From assembly GCA_017562135.1 (NCBI GenBank), contig QEYB01000801.1, forward strand, positions 186,001-250,000: 64,000 nt of DNA. Reading direction: 5' to 3'. The notes beneath the pieces are model-generated. The model searched no databases. It was not told the DNA's origin and saw only the letters and a program-made list of their open reading frames with translations. This document shows, one piece after another, positions 54,501 through 64,000 of the stretch. Each line of letters starts with the position of its first letter. The stretch's first letter is position 1. A program made the translations under genes and the position numbers. Origin of the DNA: Dipylidium caninum (Eukaryota; Platyhelminthes; Cestoda; Cyclophyllidea; Dipylidiidae).

Positions 54501-57500
54501 TGGGGTTCCCTGGAGGCCTTCAGTGACGGCCACCCAGCGACCGCCATTTCCAGCGCCTGGTTATCCACAATCCCGGGTGTCTAGTCGTAAGTTTTGTCCC
54601 TATGTCTATTCGTCTGTTAGAACCTTGAGATGAATATTGGGAGTTTGGCTCACTAATATCCTCTAAACCTCTAAATGTCTTAGCTTTAAATTTTGCGTCA
54701 AGTTGTTAAAAAGATGATTACGACTTCCTTCGGTTTGTTCTCTATTTTTCTCAGAATTAATTATGGGTGCCTTATTTCATCAGTGGGTGTTTACCTAAGC
54801 GAACTTAACGTAATTTTGTTATTAAATTGGACGATATTTGGCTCTGGGGGCTTTTGATCGCAGCACAAGCGAAAATAAATTTCTCTCCTTCGATGTAAAC
54901 GGGGAAGTTTGTAACTGCCCGTCGTGAGAACCATAGTCTGATCCATGCCTGACTGCTCTATGTCATTAGTATTCTTGGATAATAAGCTAGCCGATCAGAT
55001 TTTCGCTTATTGCCTTGAATATGGCGCTGTAATTTAGGGTTGTAGGTGCTTCAACAGCATTTACGGAATCTCTTTTTTCAAACCAGAATGATCATTAAGA
55101 ATGAAGTTAGAAGCCGTCGTGTTCGATTTTTTCTGTTTAAATAAATCATCTTTCTTTCGTGACAGCAAATGTTGGTTACGGTTGTGAGGTGGTGAGTCGA
55201 CATCCCTACCCTCCGCCACCCTCACCCTACGCGCGGCCTTCAGCGAGTAGCACTGGTGGTAGCCACCTGATGACAGCCATGGAAGGTATGCGCGGTGAAG
55301 TCTCACCAGAAAGCACACCGCCCCTTTCGAAACCGCCCACCGGGAATACAGTCCACCATCCTCCTCAACAGCAACCTCAACCTCCACCGTCCATGATGTA
55401 TCAACGTGGTCCACCCTATATGGTGGGTCAGCATCATCATCATCAACCACCGCCACAAACACAACAACCTCCTCCTCCTCCATCCTTCACCGCCCACTAC
55501 CCACCACCGCCGCCTTCCGTTGGGCAGGCGCCAGGTGGTCGACCCGGTATAACCATGGGTCCGCGACCACCTATGCCTCCATTCGTTGGTGCATCTTCCG
55601 GCTATCCCGCTACCGCGGCTGGTGGAACCCAGCCCCCACCTAACACAGCATTACCTCCATCTCAACGGTTGCATCACCCTCAGACGACGATGATGGCTCA
55701 CCAGCAACAGCAGCAACCACCGCCACCGCATCCGGGCTTGATGTCACAACAGGTGGGATGAGCTTTTTTCTGATTTGCGCTTACGCCTTGTTTGCCAACT
55801 TGAATTATCACTGATTATTTTGAGTTCCATTTTTTTCTAACCTACGCTGTTAACATTGTTGGGTGGTAAGGGCTCGACGCACTGATCTGTGCTAGATGTA
55901 CTCTGGTGGCCGAATTATTTAACTTATTCTATTCAAACTGGAATATCGTTCCTCACAGTGTACAACTTTTCCTAAAGCAATGTGTAACCATGGCATGGGT
56001 GACACTGTTTTTATCTGTTTTATTTCAACGTCTTGCGGCGGAATTGAGACGGAGTTGTGAAAGTGAATGGAGAATTTGTGATAGCTTCTAACAGCAAATT
56101 TGAGCGGGGGTATTTCTGTTTGTTTCTTGTTTTGTTAGGCTTGGACTTATTTTCCAGTATTATTCAGGCGTTTAATTAATATTCGGCCAAATGTTCACTT
56201 TTCGCTCCCTATCCGTTATCAAATAGAGTACGTTGCTGTATATATTGAAGAGCTCCAACCTCGTTGCCTAGTTCGCTTTGATGTGGTTTGCCTTTCCAGG
56301 TGGCTCGGAGTAAACAAACTAACGTAGTAGTCTGCATTAAACGTACATGATCTATCTTCCATCTGACCCTGATGGTTAGCGCCTTGGAAGCAAACTGCAC
56401 TCTAGGTGCCCAGTGAGTCGACTTCAGAACTTCCCTGATACTTCGAACCGTAAAATTCTACACTATTTTGAGATTTTCAAACGTCAGCTCGCCAACCTAC
56501 GAAGGGCTCCGTTGATTGGTTCACTATCTGGCCGGTTAGGGAACCAGCCGCCTAGTTTCACCTCCAGTGCCGTTTCGTGGCGTGGGCGGCTGGCTGGCAG
56601 GCAGGCAGGCGTGCGTGCTGCTGTTTAGAGGGGTTGAACTTGAGGGGTGGGATGTGGAGGTTGTACACGCTGGGGTGGAGTTGAGGTGAACGCTTTCGGT
56701 GCTGAATCGCACCTCTGATTGGTGCGTGAGGGAAACCAATGCGGTGTGAAAGGCTTCTAATGACTCACCATTTGGCCGACAACTGCTTCTCCCATTGGTT
56801 CCTGTGTGCGTACGCTCGACTGGCGCTCGTGTGCGCTTTTTTAATCCTCGCGTCCGCACTACTGATGTCCTTGCTGTTGTGCCCCTAGAGTGGGAGTTGG
56901 GAATACGTTGCACGTAGTTAAGATAAACTTTTCATCGAGCACCTAAGTCGGTTTTTTCAATTCGTGGGCTGTTCGGCGAATACAATCGAAAAAATCCCAC
57001 AATACAGCGGTTGATTTATGAATTCTTTGACTATAATATTTTATTTTGGCTTAAGAGGGGTCGGACGTTACCTTTTCGTTCTGCCTTATAGTTATCTGAG
57101 GATCAAGATGTGAAAATTACAGTTGTTAATTATTAACCAGTTTTCTCTACTGTGCTAGTATCCCAGTGAGCGCATCTTTAGGTGATACAATGTGTGCTGA
57201 TTGTTTGGGAAGTGGTCAGATAGGTTAGCACATTTCGCATCAATGATGAATAACTTGTGCTCGACATTTGGCTGAGCTGAAAACTTTATCTTATTTCAAT
57301 TTTATTGGTTTCTCAGCGTCCTGGATCAGCGTACGTAACTGCCGCCGCGGCGGCCGCTGCCTATTGGAAGCGTATAGAGGCGGCTCAACTTTTCCCCCCC
57401 CGGTTGCGTTGAAGCCACTCCAATCGATACAAGTCGCCGAAAAAGATTTCGGATAAAGGATCTCGGTTAGTTATTGGCACACTCCCATACTAGCCCCGTT

Positions 57501-60500
57501 ACTTAAATCAGAGACTATATCTCATAGCCAAAGGGGTTTCGTACCTTTATTTACTGTCATTGTATCCTAAGTACGGTTTGAGTAGGCCTTTCTCTTTAGT
57601 TGGCCTAGTTGTGGGTCTTCTGACGGACCAACATTCAACTGGTAATTAACGTAAAAATAGGCTCCGATTTTCATTATCTCATGTGAGGTAAACAGTTGCA
57701 GATGTAAGCATGCCTACTACATCAACAAGTCAGATGCGAAATTATTGATCAATTGAAATAGTTCAGGTGGTTTGTTTTGGAAAGAAAACCAGACTTTTCA
57801 AGCCATCTGTGTGGCTTATGTTTGAGATTTTTGGAAAATTACATCGATTAATATTGTGAATTGTTGACTTTTCATCTTCCCTGTGGTGCTTAATGATGGG
57901 CGTATTTTATTTTCATATTTCTCGTTTGCCTAAAGTATTTTCAGATGTCTTTAATAAGGAGTTTATTCCGCGTTCTTAAACATTACTTACCTGTTGGTGT
58001 ATCTTTACCACTGGTTTAAATTGTACAGTTTTCCACATTTGATCTGTTGCTAAATTGTTGGCTGGTGTGGTATAGAGACATCAAATCCTTTTATATTCGT
58101 GCCTCATTGTTTTCATACTTTAAAAGGTTAATACAGGTCAAGAATGTCCATGTAGAGGTTAATCTATTTTAAGGTCTTAATTATGAACAAATGCATCCAT
58201 TCATTGATGATTATCCTGTGCCCATATGCACAACGCATCGGTTTTGGAGTACTTTGTAACTCCTCCCTGACTTGCAGGCCCGCTAACAGCATCTAAGTTG
58301 GTGATGGCACTTCGCTCTGGTCTTCCCAGTGAGACAACTTGGGCGTTGAATGCATTAAATATTATTCTTCGTGACGAACCCAACGCCTTGGAGGCCTATT
58401 TCTTGCCGCCGGCCCAACAAGCTCTCGTGTCCGTCAACAATAATGCACCTACCCTCACTGCCCTGGTTACCGCTCTCACCGACCACCTTCGACACGCTGC
58501 CAACGAGCTCTTCCCACGTCATCATCTCACCTCGGAGCTTGAACTGCCTCTCCATTTAGACGTGGAGAGCCGCTCAGCCTGCAAAACTCCTGTTTGCGCA
58601 GACCCTCCTGCTCTTGATATTCAGCCCTCTTCGTCGTCATCGTCGACTTCAAAAACTACCTATGAGAACCTCTTTGTCGACCTCTTTAGCGAGGTGTCCT
58701 GCAAACGTACCTACCCTCGTTTTCGAAATCAGCCTCCTCCACCCAATGGGCTAGTTGCTCTGGAGCTTGAAATTGCTGCCATGGCAAACTCCAAGGGTGT
58801 TCCTGTAAGCGCTCTGCGAGAAGCCCTACGACAACTTCTTCAGGGCTCCGGGAAGAATGCTCGCCTTCTTTTGAAGACATCGGCACCCAAGTTGCCCAAA
58901 ACGGCACCTCCTGTTGAACTTAGCTCCGATAAAACCGCGGTTAGTGCTGGTAGTAGCACCTCTTTGAACAAACGAGGTCGTGGGCGTGGATCCGGTACTT
59001 CCTTGCTTGCGGAGCATCTGGCAGCCTTTGAAGCTGCCAATATGACTCCATTACCTACGCTATCTAAACAGAAAACCTCTGTGCTTGTTAACAACCTCTC
59101 AGGGCCCGAAGCTCGATCCAACATCCGAAGACTCGCTCTGTTCGCTTTGGACGAGCTTCTTGAAGGCAAGGAGTCACCTCCGCCTGTTCTTCTCCCAGCT
59201 GATTTAGTGGCTGAACCGGCTTCTCCACCCTCTTCACCCCGACCCCCCGCGATGCGTGATATCTTTATGCGAGGTGGCTCTGACTCCACTTCATATATCC
59301 TTCCTCACCCCAATGGTTGCACAGGGATCGGCGATTTTAACAGTTTTGGCGACCCTTCGACTAGGAGGAAACGGACCAACTTGTCTAATGAAGTCTCTTC
59401 TACTCGTGACAAAACATCTAAAAGGACTCGTTCCTCATCGTCTTCCTCCCTGCCTATTCTCTCACCTCAAAAAGTGGATCTTCCTGCGGAGAGGGTCGAC
59501 ACTACCCTCACTCCAGCCGTCGAAGTGATGGAGGAGGAAGACGATAGCGAGTTGAATAGTCACCGGCTGATGACTGATTCTCGAGGTTACTGTCCACTTC
59601 GTGCGCGCTCTGAGATAATCCGTCGAGGAGATTTGGCTCTCTGGCCCGTGAACCCGGCTTCTGAGAGAGCAGAGGGATTTGCGCTACGGTGTTTGTGCGT
59701 CTCGACAGCGCTCCGAAACCTTTCCTTCCTCCCTTCTTGTGAGCGCGTTCTTGCCAGTCACAAAGCGCTCCTTGTGCTTACTGGCCGCCTTTTAACCGTT
59801 GCGCATACCCATTTCGAGTCATCGGATGCTGATTGGGCGTGTGTGGAGGATCACACAGCTCGCTACGATTCCAGCTCGGCTTGGTGGATGCCGTGGTTGG
59901 ACGAGTTGTGTGAGAACATCCTTGTTCTTCTTGTCAACATTTCGGGTCATCTACAGTGCCTTCCTCTGCATGAAGGCATCATCCGTCCCCTTCTTGAAGG
60001 CCTCATCCATTGGGCCACTTGTCAGACTGCTGCTGCAACTGATCCTCTTCCTGGTCACCGGATCATTTCACCATGCCGCCTGGCCCTTGAGGCCCTCAAT
60101 CGTCTCGCGGTGAGTGACTCCAATGTTGCCATGCTGCTTGCAACGATGGACAACGGTTGTGCTTGTCGTCTTTTTGATCGCCTCGCTGCGTGGTTGGCTC
60201 TACCCGAGGACCAAGTTACTCGAGAACTGGCTCTATCCACACTGCACTACCTCTCGGAACCGCCGGTAAACATATGCCAGCAACAGGTCGATGGGAACAA
60301 TACATCCACTTATGGGCTCTCAATGATTGCTCATGCGAAGCCCTGTCCTGTTGCTGGTCTCATCGCTTTTATTGAAGTAATGGAGGCGAAGACGCGACGG
60401 GTTATTGAACAATATGGTGTCCAGGTCCTGCAGGAACAACCGGAATTGATGGGCACGTCGTTAGAGCTACTACGTCGCGCTGGAGCGTTGTTGGAACGTC

Positions 60501-60925
60501 TGGCAGCAAATCCCTTTGGTCGAAGCCGATTTACCCCGGATCTGGAAATGCGAGTGCTTGTGCTGGCGACGTCACGAGTTCTTGATGCCACAGTGGCTCA
60601 ACTACTTTCTGGATGCCTTCTTAATTTACCACAACGAGACAATCAGTCCGCAGTGGTCTGTGGTATAATTCCAAAAATGCCTTCCTTAGAGAAGGTTGTA
60701 AATCTGCTTACACCACTGGTAAAGAGGGAAATGCGCGAGAAAGCAGTAATAAATAAAGATGACGAAGAGAGGGAGACAGATGAGGCTAGAATATCACAGG
60801 ATGAAGCTTCTTCTCGAGACGGATCATTGTCCATCAAGGTGATGGAAGATGATGAAGAGAGAACGGAGGCAAAAAAGGAGTCTCCTGCATCAACGAAGAA
60901 TCCTGAATTAATAGCCGCTGTATAG
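51548..60925 (+). CDS. ARID1: ARID1/BAF250, ARID subunit of the BAF SWI/SNF complex (6 exons, about 1973 aa)
   Basis: This is the DNA-binding, complex-defining subunit of the BAF chromatin remodeller. Exons: 51548-51928, 52306-53044, 53111-54586, 55166-55752, 57317-about 57407, 58278-60925. The N-terminal half is low-complexity Pro/Gln/Ser/Gly with the TLNQLL motif seen in ARID1 proteins. The ARID is at about residues 570-668 (RLMEMGYEPDRRQWLEHYF, then KQPLDLYRFYLAVRERGG, ending DYECRFDHG). The last exon begins with KLVMALRSGLPSETTWALN (about 1099-1117), the conserved start of the BAF250 C-terminal region. It then has a KR-rich likely nuclear signal (about 1455-1475) and the BAF250_C helical repeat domain (about 1562-1875: RCLCVSTALRNLSFLP, then LVNISGHL, then LIHWATC), and ends in a charged tail. 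Intron 1 fits only as GC-AG. The exon 5 donor is uncertain. The 51548 ATG is the first Met after an in-frame stop at 51470; an upstream 5' exon cannot be excluded. Confidence 0.92.
51929..52305 (+). other. Probable GC-AG intron of ARID1
   Basis: Exon 1 ends on CAG followed by gcaagt, the consensus of GC-type donors. Joining it to the acceptor at 52305 keeps phase 0 (127 codons before). The nearby GT donor at 51921 would create an immediate stop (TAG) after joining to the same acceptor. An acceptor at 52275 is also in frame and would add ten residues. Confidence 0.65.
53321..53346 (+). repeat. CAG/CAA repeat coding a glutamine run in ARID1
   Basis: Alternating cag and caa codons give a polyglutamine run in exon 3, within a larger Gln/Pro-rich region. 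The mixture of both Gln codons should limit slippage. Confidence 0.8.
55753..57316 (+). other. Intron 4 of ARID1 with GGCT/GGCA-rich patch
   Basis: A 1.56 kb intron between exons 4 and 5, starting with gtggga and ending tttctcag. Around 56578-56625 is a GC-rich patch built of short ggct and ggca repeats, followed by a G-rich stretch. No coding homology seen. Confidence 0.6.
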
Positions 60926-61835
60926 AGAACCCCGCTACTCCAACGATTTTCTCTTTTACCTCACCATCCCCCTCTTCCCGATGTTTTTGTAATGTTTCGC
61001 GTTGACGAGCCTATGCGGAACTCCTTGTGTATAGCCGAATCTCCTCTTCTAATCCAACACGTTGAACAACGACGTTTTATGTGCTCCACTACGCCGCTTA
61101 GTTGCCATGTTTTATTTTGACCCAAGTAATGGCGACTGCGATTGTGACATTTAACGGATTCATCTCATCCTTTACCTTTTCTCACGGGCGGTCTAGCGAG
61201 ATTCGACATTGTCCTACCCTTCTCCTTCTTATCCCCGCGCCGATGAGAACGATATTTTTCCCGTGTGGGTTTGGGCCTTGTTAGCGTTCACCAGGCTTCT
61301 CCCGCAACTCCCTCCCTCTATTCACCTATTCTATTCCTCTTTTCCTCTACTCAATACCCCACGAAATGTATGCATTTCACACTGGCAATGAAGCGGTTTT
61401 GTTATCGATCCTCGATGAGCGGCGCGTATATGGTTATGGTCGCCTTTTGCATTGAACTGGTAGACCCCTTGCAATATAGGGAGCGTACATGTTGGATAGC
61501 TTGATTTGGCGGGACTGCTAACTAGGCTTTAGCCGGTCCAACCGCGACTGTTTATAAGATCGTCGTTCCCGACTGCACATATTGACCGAGCCGCGTTTTT
61601 TTACACTTTGGTTTGCATTGCGTGAGGGATGGATGAGGAATAGAAAGGGTAGGGGTGGGGGGTTCCTGCGTGAATTCATTTACTCTTGGAATCGGTAGCA
61701 ATGTTCGAGGTGATCTTGGGACCGAGAGATGGATCGGTCTGAAACCTCGGAACTAGATGTGGCGTGGCACCTTCGCACAGCGGGCCAACTTATGTCTTGA
61801 AATGAGACGCGAGATGAGCCGAAAAGGTAAATAAA
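60926..61835 (+). other. Probable ARID1 3' UTR
   Basis: About 900 bp from the stop codon to the first AATAAA. It starts C/T-rich, and no coding feature is supported. Short open frames at 61102-61504 result from the pyrimidine bias. Confidence 0.5.
61830..61835 (+). terminator. Polyadenylation signal candidate for ARID1 (AATAAA)
   Basis: First canonical AATAAA after the ARID1 stop, about 905 bp downstream, followed by a T/G-rich stretch as expected of a cleavage region. Confidence 0.5.
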
Positions 61836-63202
61836 GCCGTTTGGCAGTGTATTTCGGCGTCATTGTCGCGCATCCTCTTTCGTGGTTTAGAGGAGGAGCA
61901 AAACAGGTTTTGGGAATTTTTCATTCCTTATTAGATTTTGCCCACATTTTTGAGATCCATGGATAGGTTCGAAGTAGAGCGGGGGTATAGGTTAGCAATT
62001 CGTGATCATTAAATTGGATGATACGTAGGGAAGTCTGCGACGTTCGAGGTTATCTGTGTGTTGAACAGTTGTAGTTCGACCGAGAGCTGACTAGAGGCAT
62101 CAGTTGTCGTCCCAATCTTTATAATAAATCGAGCAATTTGATGACAAGAGGATCCATAAATGCGCATATTTATGGAATAGGATGCAATATATCAAGCGTG
62201 ATATGGTGCAACTAGTATAAATATGCTAATTGTAGGTTCCAAATGCAAAAAGCGTAAAGTACCGCAGATAAGTTATTTGCAGTAGCAAATTGCCTGGCGC
62301 TTGTTTTAGTCTTCGTTTGATTGCATGGGGTTGCTCGTCTCCCGTGCATCGAAATTGTGGATGCTGCGTTACGGGTCAAAATCCAGAATTATATGATCCG
62401 GTTAATAAGATTTTGCGATTTGCTTAGACGCTGGCAGATGATACGATGGAACTTAATTGATCAACATGTTGGTAAGAAGATTTCTGGTAAACACAGTTTA
62501 TTATAGTAAGTTGCACTTACAAAAATAGCGAGACGTGCATCATCCACCAACTCAAATGCCTTTGGAGCTTAAAAATGATGTACAATATAGGTAGCTGGAA
62601 TGGAAACAAAGGGCAGCCTAATGTTGTTCTTTTTACATAGAATTTGTTGGATGTGTTTGTATAGATAATTCGTTAAGCCCCTGGCCTTCAGCGGCTAATT
62701 GAATCGGTCTTGGGTTCGTCGTTTCGGCACGCGGCGGTGATGTCGGCGTGGACGTTTACGGTATTTGGACTGGGTGCGTCGCAAATGGGGCTCTTTTACG
62801 CCATGCAAGCAAATATTGCTGCTCATTTTTTATTGTTATTTTATATAACTGGCAGCACTTGGAAAATGCCACTTGAGACCACGATCGGCTTTTACCTACA
62901 ATACCTTTCTGGGAAAATATTAGCGACTGTGGTGTTAGAAACAAGTTTATCACATAAAGGGGAACATATCACGTCTAAACGACACATGAGTGGGCCATTA
63001 TGCAGTGTCATTGACGCTGTCCTCATGCCTATCGCCCTCATGCTTAATCGTAAGGATGACATTGCGACGTTCATATCAAATTCTTATCACTGACCATTAT
63101 CCCCTCCACTTATATTCAGTTTTAAGTTTAAGAATCATGACTCAGTCATAATAACGTTAAGCCTGGGAAACAAGAACGTTATTTCTGACAACATAAACTC
63201 AC
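61836..63202. other. Intergenic, nothing supported
   Basis: AT-rich sequence after the ARID1 3' end. A 127-codon open frame at 62710-63093 has no ATG at its start and no recognisable domain, so it is not called. Confidence 0.45.
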
Positions 63203-63394
63203 TCAAGCATTTTCTGCTTGTTTTTTGGCCTCAGTATTTTCTTTGAGATCAAATAAATAACCAAAACCGAATAGAGATATCGCAAGCACAGGAACATGGC
63301 TGGGCTCCCATTTTTCGTCTAAATTACGTTTGTTTTTTGCGACATGATTTGCAACCACATATTTTGTCTTAATTCTTTCTGGGTTCGAACCCAT
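63203..63394 (-). CDS. Possible small single-pass membrane protein (63 aa)
   Basis: Not recognised with confidence. The minus-strand ORF has an ATG start, a TGA stop and no introns. It encodes MGSNPERIKTKYVVANHVAK, then a basic segment, a single hydrophobic stretch (about residues 34-50, with VPVLAISLFGFGYLFDL) and a charged tail of about 13 residues (ending AKKQAENA). The layout of a basic cytosolic N-terminus with an (R/K)xxxxxVAN-like segment followed by one membrane helix is reminiscent of the stress-associated ER protein family (SERP1/RAMP4). That family lacks such a tail and the match is weak. It is AT-rich like the surrounding noncoding DNA, so it could be chance. A TATA-like run (ttttataag) lies upstream on the minus strand. 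Confidence 0.35.
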   Translation of the reverse strand: MGSNPERIKTKYVVANHVAKNKRNLDEKWEPSHVPVLAISLFGFGYLFDLKENTEAKKQAENA

Positions 63395-64000
63395 ATTTTA
63401 CTTATTGTAAGTATATATGACTTATAAAATATGTGAAATATATTGTAAGTGTTGAATATAGTTCATAAAAGAGCCCTATATTTCTCACTTTAGGCAGAGA
63501 TATTTGCCTCTTGTAGACCTTGACGCCGTATTTTTAAATGGAATTTCTCCCATTTTTAGACATTGGATGAGGTACAGAGTAGTTCACTCCAGATAAGTAA
63601 TCTCTAGGAGGGGGTGCACCTCAAGCACCTTAAGTACTATAGTTTCCAGCCAAAACCTTATCAGTTCCCATTAATTTGGTCCTGGTTGTTTACTAATAGT
63701 CAATTTGATTCATTCGAGTCCATATGAAGAAGTACGTGAAATAAAACTTAGAATCATCAATAACATCGAATGACGTGAGTGTTAATAACTCACGTGGAAG
63801 CCGAAAGGCTATGTAGACGCAAATCAAACATCGTAACGGTATGAATCATCGTACGGAAATTAGCAGTACGGGAAACCTCCCTATGACGGTGTCCCGAAGT
63901 CTTCGCTGCGTCGCACACATCATCAAAAGCAAAACGCGAGTAACCTTCCGACTTGGCAGATTGATTAGTTAAAATACACGAAAGCCTTCTTACCGGGGGA
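63395..64000. other. Window end, nothing supported
   Basis: About 600 bp of noncoding-looking sequence with no exon, RNA gene or repeat that can be supported. Confidence 0.45.

Noticed and set aside
62710..63093. 127-codon open frame with hydrophobic segments
   Set aside because: No ATG at its start, no recognised family and no conserved motif; hydrophobicity is common in translated AT-rich DNA.
63381..63392. gggttcgaaccc, resembling a tRNA T-arm with the GGTTCGAAYC box
   Set aside because: It is a simple 12-bp palindrome. No A-box, anticodon arm or acceptor stem can be built on either strand.

Overview
The window is eukaryotic. Its genes are split by GT-AG introns, many only 60-110 bp and some several kb. 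Exons are GC-richer than the AT-rich introns and spacers, and a dead mariner transposon is present. The gene set is animal. My best guess is a flatworm, perhaps a tapeworm, but that is inferred from intron style and base composition and not from a diagnostic sequence.

Layout. (1) At 283-7408 on the minus strand are two exons of a calcineurin A (PP2B catalytic subunit) gene, separated by a 6.8 kb intron; its 3' part lies beyond base 1 and its first exon was not found. (2) 7.4-21.5 kb has no gene I can support. (3) At 22.2-26.9 kb and 31.4-40.4 kb, plus strand, are two complete tandem paralogs of the G protein alpha-o subunit. Each has seven exons at identical positions and encodes 355 residues. 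Exon 6 and about 270 bp of the following intron are almost identical between copies, while exons 1-5 have drifted, which is the signature of gene conversion. A decayed mariner lies in intron 6 of copy 2, just after the shared block. (4) At 44.4-48.4 kb, minus strand, is a complete seven-exon gene for the pre-rRNA processing protein ESF1 (609 residues). (5) A 3.1 kb divergent spacer follows, holding a 37-bp near-perfect palindrome. (6) At 51.5-60.9 kb, plus strand, is ARID1/BAF250, the ARID-containing subunit of the BAF SWI/SNF remodeller, in six exons, with one likely GC-AG intron and one weakly defined splice. (7) 60.9-64 kb holds its 3' UTR and a possible 63-residue membrane-protein ORF.

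The genes do not form an operon. Gao and calcineurin are both signalling proteins (GPCR and Ca2+/calmodulin), while ESF1 and ARID1 are nuclear housekeeping genes in head-to-head orientation. Exon coordinates come from reading splice signals and checking that phases join. No transcript data were available.
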